Shown: piece after piece, positions 9,445-20,413 of the stretch
Layout of the letters: every line of letters begins with the position of its first letter
How positions within the stretch are numbered: position 1 is the first letter of the stretch
Assembly (NCBI RefSeq): GCF_000153125.2
Contig: NZ_CM002299.1
Span: forward strand, 3,947,338 to 4,011,337
Length of the DNA: 64,000 bases
Direction of reading: 5' to 3'
Origin: Congregibacter litoralis KT71
Lineage (GTDB): Bacteria > Pseudomonadota > Gammaproteobacteria > Pseudomonadales > Halieaceae
Position numbers and translations under genes: made by a program
Notes under the pieces: model-generated
What the model was told of the DNA's origin: nothing
Seen by the model: the letters and a program-made list of their open reading frames with translations, nothing else
Databases searched by the model: none

Positions 9445-9459
9445 TTATCCACAGGATAA
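9445..9459. promoter_or_regulatory. Consensus DnaA box inside a palindrome
   Basis: TTATCC-ACA-GGATAA: the first nine bases are the exact consensus DnaA box TTATCCACA, and the whole 15-mer is a perfect inverted repeat with a 3-nt centre. It lies about 40 bp upstream of the NrdR-like boxes of nrdA. DnaA is an established regulator of E. coli nrdAB, so a role in replication-linked control is plausible. Confidence 0.5.
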
Positions 9460-9492
9460 ACTCAAACTAATGCGCTTGCTTTCCCCCCGAGA

Positions 9493-9540
9493 CCGCTTTA
9501 TCTTGTAGTCGTTCAGTTAAAAAAACCCAATATCTAGCGT
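9493..9540 (+). promoter_or_regulatory. Paired NrdR-like boxes overlapping the nrdA promoter
   Basis: Box 2 (9525-9540, ACCCAATATCTAGCGT) matches the NrdR consensus ACACWATATATWGTGT at 13 of 16 positions. Box 1 (9493-9508) has a weaker core CTTTATCTTG. Their centres are 32 bp apart, about three helical turns, the usual NrdR geometry. TTGTAG (9504-9509) and CAATAT (9528-9533) could serve as -35 and -10, so bound NrdR would cover the promoter. The match was made by eye. Confidence 0.65.
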
Positions 9541-10066
9541 TTCAGGTAACGCCCGGGTAGCACGGTGTGGCGCACTATGATGGCATCCAGAGCGAAATGA
9601 GTGGAGCGAGCATGAGGCCCTCCGCGCCAGTGCACGCAGCGTCGCTCGTTGTGGCAAGAATCAGTTCGGCACCCCTAATTTCGGCATCACTAATAATGAA
9701 GAAAAGGGGCGAAACGGCGCCGAAAAACCTAAACCGTGATCCTAAAAGTTTTGATTGTGACAGATTGAGTGTTGCTATTCAGGTAGTCCCGGGCAACGCG
9801 ATGGGGAGCCCTTTCTCCAGGCAAACGCTGATATAGGCGTTAAAGACGCTAATTGTCCCGAAAAGTCGACAAAAGACCGAAAAGAGACGAGAAAAGGCAC
9901 CGAAAAACAGAGAAATACAAAAAAAGAAAGTTAAGACAAAAGTTAAGACAATCGAGACGTGTAGTGAATAGTAGTGAGTAGTAGCTCGCAGCAGCGAGTA
10001 GCAACAAGCCAATACCAATAAGCGTTAACCAAGCAGCGTTAACCGCGTACACAGGAGTGAACACCA
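9541..10066 (+). other. Long low-complexity nrdA leader region
   Basis: About 525 bp between the NrdR/promoter region and the nrdA start with no convincing gene. From about 9850 to 9950 the plus strand is strongly purine-rich with many AAAAG/GAAAA runs, followed by short imperfect repeats (TTAAGACA twice near 9930-9950; AGTAGTGA-like repeats near 9960-9990). An 89-codon frame at 9567-9836 shows no ribosome site or recognisable domain and I treat it as chance. Confidence 0.45.
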
Positions 10067-12982
10067 GTGACCATGCAAACCAGCCAGGGCGGGGAAGCGT
10101 CTCTCACAGAGAGCGCAACAGAAAACACTACGGCACAAAGAGCAGCCAATCTAACGCAAGCGCCCGGCGCGAGCGCTGCAGAGGTGAGCGCCACGGCCCC
10201 CGGCCAGCTGCGTGTCATCAAACGTAACGGCACCGTCGTACCGTTTGAAGCGAGCAAGATTTCCGTTGCCATCACCAAGGCCTTCCTCGCTGTCGAGGGC
10301 GGCACCGCCGCGGCATCCAGTCGCATTCATGAGACCGTAGCCAAGCTCACGGAAATGGTCACCGCGACCTTCAAACGTCGCATGCCCTCCGGCGGCACCA
10401 TTCACATTGAGGACGTGCAAGACCAGGTAGAACTCTCTCTCATGCGCGCCGGCGAGCACAAGATCGCCCGGGACTACGTTATTTACCGGGAGCAGCAAGC
10501 CAGCAAGCGAGCGGCCCGTCAGTCACTGTCCGCCGAAACTCAGGAAGCAGCCGACCGCATCAACGTTGTCCAGCTCGATGGCAGCAAGGCGCCGTTGGAT
10601 CTTGAGCGCCTGCATATCATTGTCAGCGAGGCCTGCGCGGGACTGGATGACGTATCAGAAACGCGAATTCTCGATGAGGCCCTGCGCAATCTCTATGACG
10701 GCGTGAGCATGCAGGAGTTGTCCACATCACTGGTGATCACGGCGCGCACCCTTATCGAGCAGGAACCGAACTACACCTACGCATCGGCCCGTCTGCTGTG
10801 CGACAACCTGCGCACGGAGGCCCTGTCCTTCCTCGGCGTGGCGGACAGCGCCACCCAGGGGGACATGGACCGACTGTACGCGAAGGCCCTGCCTGCCTAC
10901 ATCGCCCGCGGCGTCGAGCTCGAGCTTCTCGATCCCACGCTGGCAGAGTACGACCTTGAGCGCATGGGCAAGGCCATCCTGCCCGAGCGGGACCTGCAGT
11001 TCACCTATCTGGGGCTGCAGACCCTGTACGATCGCTACTTTATCCACAGCGACGAGGTGCGTTTTGAGCTGCCGCAGATCTTCTTCATGCGCGTTGCCAT
11101 GGGTCTCGCCGTAGAGGAAACCGATCGCGAGGCTCGCGCCATCGAGTTTTATCGACTGCTTTCATCTTTTGATTACATGAGCTCAACGCCGACGTTGTTT
11201 AATGCCGGCACCCTGCGTCCCCAGCTCTCGTCCTGCTACCTGACCACCGTGCCCGATGATCTCCATGGCATCTACGGCGCCATTCAGGACAACGCCATGC
11301 TGTCCAAATTTGCTGGCGGTCTGGGTAACGACTGGACACCCGTACGCGCCCTGGGCTCTTACATCAAGGGCACCAACGGCAAGTCTCAGGGTGTTGTTCC
11401 CTTCCTGAAAGTTGTCAACGACACGGCGGTAGCCGTCAACCAGGGTGGCAAGCGCAAGGGCGCAGTCTGCTCCTACCTCGAAACCTGGCACATGGATATC
11501 GAGGAGTTTGTGGAGCTGCGCAAAAACACGGGCGACGACCGACGCCGCACCCACGATATGAACACCGCCAACTGGATTCCCGATCTGTTTATGAAGCGGG
11601 TGTTCGACGACGGTGACTGGACACTGTTCTCCCCCAATGACGTTCCGGATCTTCACGATCTTTACGGCAAGGCCTTCGAGGAGCGCTACTGCGCCTATGA
11701 GGCCATGGCCGCCACGGGCGAGCTCAAGTACTCTAAAACGGTGAAGGCCCAGAACCTGTGGCGCAAGATGCTGGGCATGCTGTTCGAAACAGGGCATCCG
11801 TGGATGACCTTCAAGGATCCCTGCAACCTTCGTAGCCCCCAGCAACACGCCGGCGTAGTGCACTCTTCGAACCTGTGCACGGAGATCACCCTGAACACCA
11901 GTGCCGACGAGATTGCCGTGTGTAACCTCGGATCTATCAATTTGCCGCAGCATGTTGACGAGAACGGCCTGAACCTCGAGAAACTCGCAGAGACGGTCCG
12001 CACTGCCGTGCGTATGCTCGATAACGTCATCGACATCAACTACTACTCCGTCGATACAGCGCGAAACTCCAACTTCCGACATCGCCCTGTGGGTCTCGGG
12101 CTTATGGGCTTTCAGGACGCACTGTATAAGCAGCACATAGCCTATGGCTCGGAAGACGCCGTGACCTTTGCGGATCGCTCCATGGAAGCGATCAGCTACT
12201 ACGCCATTGATGCCTCCAGCAAGCTTGCAGAAGAGCGCGGTGCCTACGAGAGCTATGAGGGTTCCCTCTGGAGCCAGGGCATTTTGCCCATCGACTCCCT
12301 GGGCAAGCTTGTTGAAGAACGTGGCAGCGACTACATCAAGGTGGATGATTCCATGACCATGGACTGGACAAGCCTGCGCGAGGCGGTCAAAGCACGGGGC
12401 ATGCGCAACTCCAACGTCATGGCCATTGCACCGACCGCGACCATTGCCAACATCACCGGTGTCTCTCAGTCCATTGAGCCCACCTACCAGAACCTCTACG
12501 TGAAATCGAACCTGTCCGGAGAGTTCACCGTCGTTAACCCCTATCTGGTCAATGACCTGAAGGTCCGCGGTTTGTGGGACAGCGTGATGGTCAACGACCT
12601 CAAGTACTACGACGGCAGTGTGCAGGCCATTGAGCGTATCCCCGCGGATCTACGAGCCATCTACTCCAATGCCTTTGAAGTAGAGCCCCGGTGGATTGTG
12701 GAGTGCGCAAGCCGTCGCCAGAAGTGGATTGATCAGGCCCAGTCCCTGAACCTGTATATCAACAATGCGAGCGGTAAAAAGCTGGACATTACCTATCGCA
12801 TGGCGTGGTACAGCGGCCTTAAGACGACATACTACCTGCGCTCGCTCGCAGCGACCGGCACGGAGAAGTCCACCATCGACACGGGCCAGCTGAACGCCGT
12901 GTCATCGGAGTCAGCCCCGGCGCCAGCACCGGTGCCCATGGCCTGCTCCCTGGATGATCCCGACTGCGAAGCCTGCCAGTAG
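10067..12982 (+). CDS. nrdA: Class Ia ribonucleoside-diphosphate reductase, alpha subunit NrdA
   Basis: Catalytic subunit that reduces NDPs to dNDPs using the radical supplied by NrdB. The 971-residue product begins at the GTG at 10067 with AGGAG 9 nt upstream (an ATG lies two codons later). Residues 48-141 form an ATP-cone ('VIKRNGTVVPFEASKI'), and 165-255 a second, degenerate ATP-cone, as known in Pseudomonas aeruginosa NrdA. The barrel has 'SSTPTLFNAGT', 'QLSSCYL', 'SNLCTEITLNTS' and 'AVCNLGSINL'; the C-terminus ends with the redox cysteines in 'CSLDDPDCEACQ'. The first 45 residues are a low-complexity extension. NrdR-like and DnaA sites lie upstream. Confidence 0.97.
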   Translation: MTMQTSQGGEASLTESATENTTAQRAANLTQAPGASAAEVSATAPGQLRVIKRNGTVVPFEASKISVAITKAFLAVEGGTAAASSRIHETVAKLTEMVTATFKRRMPSGGTIHIEDVQDQVELSLMRAGEHKIARDYVIYREQQASKRAARQSLSAETQEAADRINVVQLDGSKAPLDLERLHIIVSEACAGLDDVSETRILDEALRNLYDGVSMQELSTSLVITARTLIEQEPNYTYASARLLCDNLRTEALSFLGVADSATQGDMDRLYAKALPAYIARGVELELLDPTLAEYDLERMGKAILPERDLQFTYLGLQTLYDRYFIHSDEVRFELPQIFFMRVAMGLAVEETDREARAIEFYRLLSSFDYMSSTPTLFNAGTLRPQLSSCYLTTVPDDLHGIYGAIQDNAMLSKFAGGLGNDWTPVRALGSYIKGTNGKSQGVVPFLKVVNDTAVAVNQGGKRKGAVCSYLETWHMDIEEFVELRKNTGDDRRRTHDMNTANWIPDLFMKRVFDDGDWTLFSPNDVPDLHDLYGKAFEERYCAYEAMAATGELKYSKTVKAQNLWRKMLGMLFETGHPWMTFKDPCNLRSPQQHAGVVHSSNLCTEITLNTSADEIAVCNLGSINLPQHVDENGLNLEKLAETVRTAVRMLDNVIDINYYSVDTARNSNFRHRPVGLGLMGFQDALYKQHIAYGSEDAVTFADRSMEAISYYAIDASSKLAEERGAYESYEGSLWSQGILPIDSLGKLVEERGSDYIKVDDSMTMDWTSLREAVKARGMRNSNVMAIAPTATIANITGVSQSIEPTYQNLYVKSNLSGEFTVVNPYLVNDLKVRGLWDSVMVNDLKYYDGSVQAIERIPADLRAIYSNAFEVEPRWIVECASRRQKWIDQAQSLNLYINNASGKKLDITYRMAWYSGLKTTYYLRSLAATGTEKSTIDTGQLNAVSSESAPAPAPVPMACSLDDPDCEACQ

Positions 12983-13003
12983 ACCGTAAGGGTAAGGCGT
13001 AAA

Positions 13004-13029
13004 GGGATGTTCGCCCCGGGCGGCATCCC
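13004..13029 (+). promoter_or_regulatory. Hairpin in the nrdA-nrdB intergenic region
   Basis: GGGATG...CATCCC arms with an inner CGCCC/CGGGCG pairing form an imperfect GC-rich hairpin about 20 nt after the nrdA stop. There is no T-run, so it may be an RNA-processing or 3'-stabilising structure tuning the NrdA:NrdB ratio rather than a terminator. Confidence 0.4.
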
Positions 13030-13138
13030 TAAACAAACAGAAAGACCGTGGTCGCTGTGGGGGCGACTAAAAAGACGGTTTCATACCTGTAGATAGCCAC
13101 AAGAGGTTATCGATGAAGACAATTAGGGAGTGATAAGC

Positions 13139-14548
13139 ATGTTGAATTGGGATGATTACCACGCAGAAGACGGCGGCAACACCGCGGCAGCAGAACCGGC
13201 GGCCATGACTGGCGCTGCTGCTGCAGAAGCTGCCGCTGCGAACCTTGCGGAGATCACAGCCGCCGAAGCGGCCGAAGCGACCACCGCCAAGGTAAGTAAA
13301 GCAGCGGAAGTCGTTGCAGATGTGGCAGCAGAGGTGGCTGGGGAGCAACCCGCCATGACAAGCGCACCAAGCGCGACGGCGACTGCTCCCGTTGCAACAG
13401 CTGTGAGTGCAGAAACGGGCACCAGCGACACGGAATTGCCGCCGGAAGCCAGGGCCAATATCGATGCTGCAGCAGAAAGCCTTAAAAGCCTTGATGTCGC
13501 ACCGGGCCTTGAAGAGCTCGAAATGGGCGCGTCTCGCGTTTCCATTGATGAGAAAGCGATGATCAACTGCCGCGCGGACCTCAACCAGCTCGTGCCCTTC
13601 AAGTACGACTGGGCGTGGCAGAAGTACATCGACGGCTGTGCAAACCACTGGATGCCTCAGGAAGTCAACATGACTGCTGACGTAGCCACCTGGAAAAACC
13701 CTGAAGGCCTCACGGACGACGAGCGTCGCATAGTACTGCGCAGCCTGGGTTACTTCTCAACGGCCGACTCCCTGGTAGCCAATAACCTGGTGCTGGCGGT
13801 TTACCGTCTCATCACCAACCCCGAATGTCGCCAATACCTGCTGCGACAGGCCTTCGAAGAAGCCATCCACACCCACGCCTACCAGTACTGCATCGAGTCT
13901 CTGGGCATGGATGAGGGCGAGGTCTTCAACATGTATCGCGAAGTACCCTCGGTAGCCAAGAAAGCCGCGTGGAGCATCAGCCACACCCACGAGCTGTCCG
14001 ATCCCAACTTCCGCACAGGTACTCTGGAATCTGACCAGACGCTGCTTCGCAATCTCATCGGCTTCTACGCGGTTACAGAGGGCATCTTCTTCTACTGTGG
14101 ATTTACCCAGATCCTGTCCATGGGCCGTCGCAACAAAATGACCGGCGTGGCGGAGCAGTTCCAGTACATTCTCCGTGATGAGTCCATGCACCTGAACTTC
14201 GGTATCGATGTCATCAATCAGATCAAGCTGGAGAACCCGCAGCTGTGGACTGAAGAGTTCAAGCAGGAAGCGATTCAGATGATTCTGGAAGGTACCCAGC
14301 TTGAGATTGAATATGCCCGGGACACCATGCCCCGCGGCGTGCTGGGAATGAACGCGGCCATGATGGAAGAGTATCTCCAGTTCATCGCCAATCGTCGCCT
14401 GTCGCAGATCGGCTTACCCGAGCAGTTCCCGGGCGTGCAAAACCCCTTCCCGTGGATGAGCGAGATCATGGATCTTCGCAAGGAGAAGAACTTCTTCGAG
14501 ACCCGCGTTATCGAGTATCAGACCGGTGGCGCCCTCTCCTGGGATTAA
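13139..14548 (+). CDS. nrdB: Class Ia ribonucleoside-diphosphate reductase, beta subunit NrdB
   Basis: Diiron-tyrosyl radical subunit. The start is the ATG at 13139 with AGGGAG 9 nt upstream (the frame opens at 13130), giving 469 residues. The first residues '[13 protein letters not shown]' match the conserved NrdB N-terminus, and the ferritin-like core resumes near '[24 protein letters not shown]', with diiron helices containing '[15 protein letters not shown]' and '[14 protein letters not shown]'. The C-terminus '[16 protein letters not shown]' is the NrdA-binding tail. Oddity: about 100 residues of Ala/Thr/Glu-rich low-complexity sequence are inserted between the conserved N-terminus and the core. 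It is not an ATP-cone. Confidence 0.96.
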   Translation: MLNWDDYHAEDGGNTAAAEPAAMTGAAAAEAAAANLAEITAAEAAEATTAKVSKAAEVVADVAAEVAGEQPAMTSAPSATATAPVATAVSAETGTSDTELPPEARANIDAAAESLKSLDVAPGLEELEMGASRVSIDEKAMINCRADLNQLVPFKYDWAWQKYIDGCANHWMPQEVNMTADVATWKNPEGLTDDERRIVLRSLGYFSTADSLVANNLVLAVYRLITNPECRQYLLRQAFEEAIHTHAYQYCIESLGMDEGEVFNMYREVPSVAKKAAWSISHTHELSDPNFRTGTLESDQTLLRNLIGFYAVTEGIFFYCGFTQILSMGRRNKMTGVAEQFQYILRDESMHLNFGIDVINQIKLENPQLWTEEFKQEAIQMILEGTQLEIEYARDTMPRGVLGMNAAMMEEYLQFIANRRLSQIGLPEQFPGVQNPFPWMSEIMDLRKEKNFFETRVIEYQTGGALSWD

Positions 14549-14589
14549 GCCCTGAAATCAGTGTCAGGCACGCAGTACCCCCTGGGCTG

Positions 14590-14615
14590 CCGGCGATCAT
14601 CGCCGGTAGCCTTTT
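14590..14615 (+). terminator. Probable terminator after nrdB
   Basis: CCGGCGAT (14590-14597) pairs with ATCGCCGG (14599-14606) and is followed by TAGCCTTTTC. The T-run is short, so some read-through into the 75-residue gene at 14649 is likely. Confidence 0.5.
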
Positions 14616-14648
14616 CATTCCTTCCAGCAGTTTACTGCGAGGTATGAC

Positions 14649-14876
14649 ATGAACGACGACAAGCACGATCTGGAGCTCGCCCAGGAAAAGGAACAGGACC
14701 AGGACCAGGAACAAAACGACAGCGAAACCATTCTCATGGCGCTGGATCAGATCAGCCAGACCATCGATGTCATGACCAGCGTTGTGGGACGTCTGAGACA
14801 TTTTGTACAGGAGCAGGAAACCACCGAGGACATGGAGCTGCGCGACGCCATGCGTCCGGGTCGTACGCTACATTAG
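14649..14876 (+). CDS. Small acidic protein of unknown function
   Basis: 75 residues, starting at the ATG at 14649 with GCGAGG upstream. The first 25 residues are a Glu/Gln/Asp repeat-like stretch ('LAQEKEQDQDQEQ'), followed by an amphipathic helical region ('ILMALDQISQTIDVMTSVVGRLRHFV') that could form a coiled coil. No signal peptide or membrane segment. Gene context is a short distance downstream of nrdB. Not recognised; the ribosome site and reasonable composition support a real gene. Confidence 0.6.
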   Translation: MNDDKHDLELAQEKEQDQDQEQNDSETILMALDQISQTIDVMTSVVGRLRHFVQEQETTEDMELRDAMRPGRTLH

Positions 14877-14980
14877 GCTGCGGCGTCGGGAGCGATGACG
14901 ATATAGCAGACGATAGCTCAACCATAGATCGTTAGCAGAGTATTCCCAGAGCATAAAAGCGGGTCGGATTCGCAGGACAC

Positions 14981-15700
14981 ATGGCTAGCAAAGACGCCCC
15001 CGGCACCCGCCCCCTCACCTCCTCACCCGCCACCGCGCCTGTAAATGTGTATGGGGGTCGACGCCGGCAGCTGAGCCTCACCTTGCTGGTCGGCGCCAAT
15101 CTGCTCCCCCTGCTGGGCGTGCTGTTGTTTGACTGGGATGTGGGTGCCCTGATTATCCTCTACTGGTCTGAAAACCTGGTGTTAGGCTTCTACAACATCC
15201 TCAAGATGGCCTCCGTCGGTGGCCTGAGCGCCATGTTCCCCTCCCTGTTCTTTATGATCCATTACGGCGGGTTCTGCGCGGTACACGGCTTCTTTATCCT
15301 GAGCATTCTCTTTGACGTGCCAACGTCCTTTGGCGACGACCCGCCCTGGCCCCTGTTTCTGGTTTTCCTACAGCTACTTTTTGATGTGGTGGCGCAGGTA
15401 TTTGCTCTTGCGCCCCGGGAATGGATCATCGCCTTCGTCGGACTACTTATCAGCCATGGCTACTCTTTTGTGAGCAACTTCCTCATGGCGGGGGAGCGCG
15501 ATTCCGCCACAGTCAATGGCCTGATGGCCGCACCTTACCGGCGCATCGTAATCTTGCATGTAGCGATCATCGCCGGCGGTTTTGCCGTGATGTCTCTGGG
15601 GCAACCGCTGGTTCTGCTGGTCATTCTGGTGGGGATGAAGACGATCATGGATGTTGCCCTGCACCTTCGGGAGCATAAACAGGCTACGACGCATCGCTAG
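14981..15700 (+). CDS. DUF6498-containing integral membrane protein
   Basis: 239 residues with about six hydrophobic segments (near 32-48, 52-70, 85-110, 120-140, 145-165, 195-230). The 'IILYWSENLVLGFYNILKM' stretch is the signature of the DUF6498 family, whose function is unknown. The N-terminal 30 residues are Pro/Thr/Ser-rich and cytoplasmic-looking. It stands alone between the nrd genes and fadB. Family assignment is from memory of the motif. Confidence 0.7.
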   Translation: MASKDAPGTRPLTSSPATAPVNVYGGRRRQLSLTLLVGANLLPLLGVLLFDWDVGALIILYWSENLVLGFYNILKMASVGGLSAMFPSLFFMIHYGGFCAVHGFFILSILFDVPTSFGDDPPWPLFLVFLQLLFDVVAQVFALAPREWIIAFVGLLISHGYSFVSNFLMAGERDSATVNGLMAAPYRRIVILHVAIIAGGFAVMSLGQPLVLLVILVGMKTIMDVALHLREHKQATTHR

Positions 15701-15812
15701 GACATAGTTATGACGCTCAACGTTCAGGACGTGGCTGTGGCTCACGGGCCATATTGACAGTGAACACATGCAGGAGGATCATGCGCAGCCTAACATCCGG
15801 GGGATAATAGCC

Positions 15813-17960
15813 ATGATCTATCAGAGCGATGCAATCACGCTCCAGCGTCACGACAATGACGTCCTTGAAATGCGATTTGACCTGCAGGGCGAATCGGTCA
15901 ACAAATTCAACCAACTCACCGTTCAGTGCCTCAGCGAGGCCCTCGACGCCATCGATCAGGAATCCGATGTGCGCGGTCTGTTGGTCACCAGCGGCAAGAG
16001 CGTGTTCATTGTCGGTGCGGATATTACCGAATTCACCAAGATGTTCGACGCCACGGTAGAAGAGATTCAAGCCTTCTCCAGCGGCCAGAACGTCAATTTC
16101 AACCGACTCCAGAACCTGCCGTTCCCCACCGTTGCCGTGATCAATGGCTTCGCCATGGGTGGCGGTCTGGAAATCTGTCTGGCCTGCGACCTTCGCGTGA
16201 TGAGCACCGCCGCCAAGGTCGGTCTACCGGAAACCAAGCTGGGCATTCTCCCGGGCTGGGGTGGCACCGTACGCCTGCCCCGTATCATCGGCGTTGACGA
16301 AGCCGTGATGTGGATGGCCACGGGCCAGGAGAAAAAAGCAGAGGACGCCCTCAAAGCCGGCGCTGTGGATGCTGTCGCGGCACCCGAGCAGCTGCAAGAG
16401 GTGGCCATGAGCACCCTTGAGTCCGCCATGGCGGGCAAGCTGAATATCGACGCTCGTCGCAGCGCCAAGAGCTCCCCTCTGCCCCTGAATGACACCGAAG
16501 CCATGATGGCCTTCTTTACCATCAAGTCCATGGTGGCCCAGCAGGCGGGCAAGAACTATCCCGCTCCCATCAAGGTCGTGGAGGTCATCGAAGCCGCCCG
16601 CGGTATGGGTCTCGAAGACGCGCTCAAGGTGGAAGGCGCCGGCTTTGCCGAGCTTGCCAAGACCGACGTGGCCGCCGCCATGGTGGGCCTGTTCCTCAAC
16701 GATCAGGCACTGGCCAAAACGGCAAAGAGCTGGGAAAAGAAAGCGGACAAAAAAATCGCACGGGCTGCGGTACTGGGCGCGGGCATCATGGGCGGCGGTA
16801 TCGCCTACCAGAGCTCTCTCAAGGGTGTCCCCATCAAGATGAAGGACATCGCTCAGGAAGGTCTGGATCTTGGTTTGTCCGAAGCCAACAAGCTCCTGTC
16901 GAAGCGCGTATCCCGGGGCCGCATGACGGCAGACAAGATGGGCGAGGTACTCAACAACATTGATCCCACCTTGACCTACGAAGGTTTTGACAGCGTGGAC
17001 ATCGTGGTGGAGGCCGTTGTGGAGAACCCCAAGGTCAAGCACGCCGTACTCGCAGAAACAGAAAAGCACATCAGCCCCGATGCGGTGCTGGCATCGAACA
17101 CCTCTACCATCTCTATCGACTTCCTGGCGGAGGCCCTGGAGCGTCCCGAGAACTTTTGTGGCATGCACTTCTTTAACCCCGTACACGCCATGCCCCTGGT
17201 AGAGGTGATTCGCGGCGCGAAAACCTCGGATACCGCCATCGCGCGCACCGTGGCCTACGCCAATCGTATGGGCAAGAAGGCCGTCGTGGTCAACGACTGT
17301 CCGGGATTCCTGGTCAACCGCGTGCTCTTCCCCTACTTCGATGGTTTCTCAAAGCTGGTCCGCGACGGCGCGGATTTTCAGGCGGTCGACAAAGTCATGG
17401 AGCGCTGGGGCTGGCCCATGGGGCCTGCCTATCTGTCGGACGTGGTGGGCATCGATACCGGCGTTCACGCCGCCGGCGTGATGGCCGAGGGCTTCCCCGA
17501 TCGCATGAAGATGGACTTCAAAACAGCCACGGAAACCATGTACGAAAACGATCGTCTTGGCCAGAAGAACGGCAAGGGCTTTTACGAGTACGTCATGGAC
17601 AAGCGGGGCAAACCCAAGAAGACCGTCTCCCAGGAGACCTACGACTTAATTGCTCCGATTACCGCTGAGCGCAAAGAGTTTGATCGCGAAGAGATCATCG
17701 CACGCATGATGCTGCCCATGTGCACCGAGCTTGCGCGCTGTGTCGAAGAAGGCATCGTAGGCTCCGCCGCCGAAGCCGATCTTGCCCTCCTTTACGGCAT
17801 TGGCTTTCCGCCCTTCCGCGGCGGTGTGTTCCGCTGGATGGACGCCGTCGGTCTTGCCCACATAGCCGAACAATCCGAGAAATTTGCCCACCTTGGCAAA
17901 GCCTATGAACTGACCGACGGTATGCGCGCCAAACTCGCCGCCGGCGAGACTTACTACTAA
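15813..17960 (+). CDS. fadB: Fatty acid oxidation complex alpha subunit FadB
   Basis: Multifunctional enoyl-CoA hydratase/3-hydroxyacyl-CoA dehydrogenase of the aerobic beta-oxidation complex. The 715-residue product starts at the ATG at 15813 (GGGGGAT upstream); the frame is open from 15768 but '[20 protein letters not shown]' matches FadB N-termini. The hydratase half (1-190) has '[13 protein letters not shown]' and '[11 protein letters not shown]'; the dehydrogenase half begins with the NAD site '[15 protein letters not shown]' near residue 313 and has '[14 protein letters not shown]'. C-terminal domain intact. Followed 21 bp later by fadA. Confidence 0.97.
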   Translation: MIYQSDAITLQRHDNDVLEMRFDLQGESVNKFNQLTVQCLSEALDAIDQESDVRGLLVTSGKSVFIVGADITEFTKMFDATVEEIQAFSSGQNVNFNRLQNLPFPTVAVINGFAMGGGLEICLACDLRVMSTAAKVGLPETKLGILPGWGGTVRLPRIIGVDEAVMWMATGQEKKAEDALKAGAVDAVAAPEQLQEVAMSTLESAMAGKLNIDARRSAKSSPLPLNDTEAMMAFFTIKSMVAQQAGKNYPAPIKVVEVIEAARGMGLEDALKVEGAGFAELAKTDVAAAMVGLFLNDQALAKTAKSWEKKADKKIARAAVLGAGIMGGGIAYQSSLKGVPIKMKDIAQEGLDLGLSEANKLLSKRVSRGRMTADKMGEVLNNIDPTLTYEGFDSVDIVVEAVVENPKVKHAVLAETEKHISPDAVLASNTSTISIDFLAEALERPENFCGMHFFNPVHAMPLVEVIRGAKTSDTAIARTVAYANRMGKKAVVVNDCPGFLVNRVLFPYFDGFSKLVRDGADFQAVDKVMERWGWPMGPAYLSDVVGIDTGVHAAGVMAEGFPDRMKMDFKTATETMYENDRLGQKNGKGFYEYVMDKRGKPKKTVSQETYDLIAPITAERKEFDREEIIARMMLPMCTELARCVEEGIVGSAAEADLALLYGIGFPPFRGGVFRWMDAVGLAHIAEQSEKFAHLGKAYELTDGMRAKLAAGETYY

Positions 17961-19157
<1,197 letters not shown>

Positions 19158-19204
19158 CCCACCGCCGGACCTGCGAATACCTGCAATACCTTTGATACCT
19201 TCAG

Positions 19205-19229
19205 CGGCCTCCCTCGGGAGGCCGTTTTT
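19205..19229 (+). terminator. Intrinsic terminator of fadBA
   Basis: CGGCCTCCC-TC-GGGAGGCCG, a perfect 9-bp stem, followed by TTTTT. Confidence 0.93.
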
Positions 19230-19337
19230 CGTTGGACTTTGCATTCATCCGGGCAACTGGTTAGCGTATCGCTTCGTCGTCAAACAGCGCGCGCCAGAGC
19301 GAAAACGATAAAACAATAAATCTACAAGGAGACTGGC

Positions 19338-20363
19338 ATGGATTTGTTCCATGAAGACCACCCCGCCTGGTTGGCCCAGGTACAGGAAGAGATCATCGAT
19401 CCGGACCAGCCGATCATCGACCCCCACCACCACCTCTGGCCCGACATGATGGGGGATATCTATAACGTCGATGAACTTGCCGTAGACACGGGCTCGGGGC
19501 ACAAGGTGATCGGTACGGTATTTATGGAATGCGGCACCTGTTACCGCGAAGATGGGCCGGAGCACGAAAAGTCCCTGGGAGAAACCGAGTACGTGCTGGC
19601 CCAGGCCGCCCGCATTCGATCCCACGATCTCGGCCCGCCGATCCTGGGCATGGTGGGCCATGTGGATTTGCGGGAGTCAGACACCCTTGATGACGCTCTG
19701 GACCAACACCTGGCCCTGGCCGGCGACTTCTTTAAGGGCATCCGCCAGGCCGGAGCCAGTGCGCCTCCGGGCGATGCCGAAAGCATGCTCATCCCCGGTC
19801 CGGCGCCGGCGGATCTTTACCGGCTACCTGAGTTCCAGGCGGGCGTGCGCCGCCTGGGGGAGCGGGGACTGTCCTACGACACCTGGCACTATCATTTTCA
19901 GTTACCGGATTACATCGCCCTCGCCCGTGCCTGCCCGGACACCGTGATGATCCTTGATCATTTCAGTACGCCCCTGGGTGTGGGTAGCTTTGAAGGCAAA
20001 CACGACGACATTTTCCCCACCTGGAAGAATGAGATGCGGGAGCTCAGCGCCTGTCCCAACGTTTTTTTGAAGCTGGGAGGCCTGGCCATGCCCGACAACG
20101 GTTTTGGCTGGCATCTCGCAGACCGGCCCCCGAGCTCCGATGAGCTTCTGGAGGCGCACGGTCGCTGGTACCACCACGCCCTGGACTGCTTTGGCGCGGA
20201 TCGCTGCATGTTTGAGAGCAATTTCCCGGTGGATCGACTGTCCCTGTCCTACGCGGTCTACTACAACGCCATGAAAAAACTGGCGGCAGACTTTTCCGCG
20301 GCGGAGAAAAACGCTCTGTTTGCCGATACGGCGCGAAAGGTCTATCGACTCCCCGAGGGATAA
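19338..20363 (+). CDS. Amidohydrolase-family (TIM-barrel) metal-dependent hydrolase
   Basis: 341-residue protein of the amidohydrolase-2 family (COG3618 type; relatives include aldonolactonases and 2-pyrone-4,6-dicarboxylate lactonase). Metal-binding 'DPHHHLW' at residues 28-34, 'MVGHVDL' near strand 3, 'MILDHFSTP' and a terminal 'ESNFPVD' with the conserved Asp. No signal peptide. Ribosome site AAGGAG before the ATG at 19338. It is followed 50 bp later by a cyclase-family enzyme, so the two probably form one operon for hydrolysis of a cyclic or lactone substrate; the substrate cannot be told. Confidence 0.85.
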   Translation: MDLFHEDHPAWLAQVQEEIIDPDQPIIDPHHHLWPDMMGDIYNVDELAVDTGSGHKVIGTVFMECGTCYREDGPEHEKSLGETEYVLAQAARIRSHDLGPPILGMVGHVDLRESDTLDDALDQHLALAGDFFKGIRQAGASAPPGDAESMLIPGPAPADLYRLPEFQAGVRRLGERGLSYDTWHYHFQLPDYIALARACPDTVMILDHFSTPLGVGSFEGKHDDIFPTWKNEMRELSACPNVFLKLGGLAMPDNGFGWHLADRPPSSDELLEAHGRWYHHALDCFGADRCMFESNFPVDRLSLSYAVYYNAMKKLAADFSAAEKNALFADTARKVYRLPEG

Positions 20364-20413
20364 ATCCATAGCCCGGATAATCGCCGCGTCCGTCACTCAA
20401 AAAGGGAATAGCC

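Noticed and set aside
9567..9836. 89-codon plus-strand frame in the nrdA leader
   Set aside because: No ribosome site, no recognisable domain, and it sits in low-complexity leader sequence downstream of the probable promoter.
9779..10064. Hydrophobic minus-strand frames opposite the purine-rich leader
   Set aside because: Their Phe/Leu/Ser-rich translation is the expected by-product of a pyrimidine-rich strand, not a real membrane protein.
11183..12136. 317-codon minus-strand frame inside nrdA
   Set aside because: Antisense shadow of a highly conserved gene.
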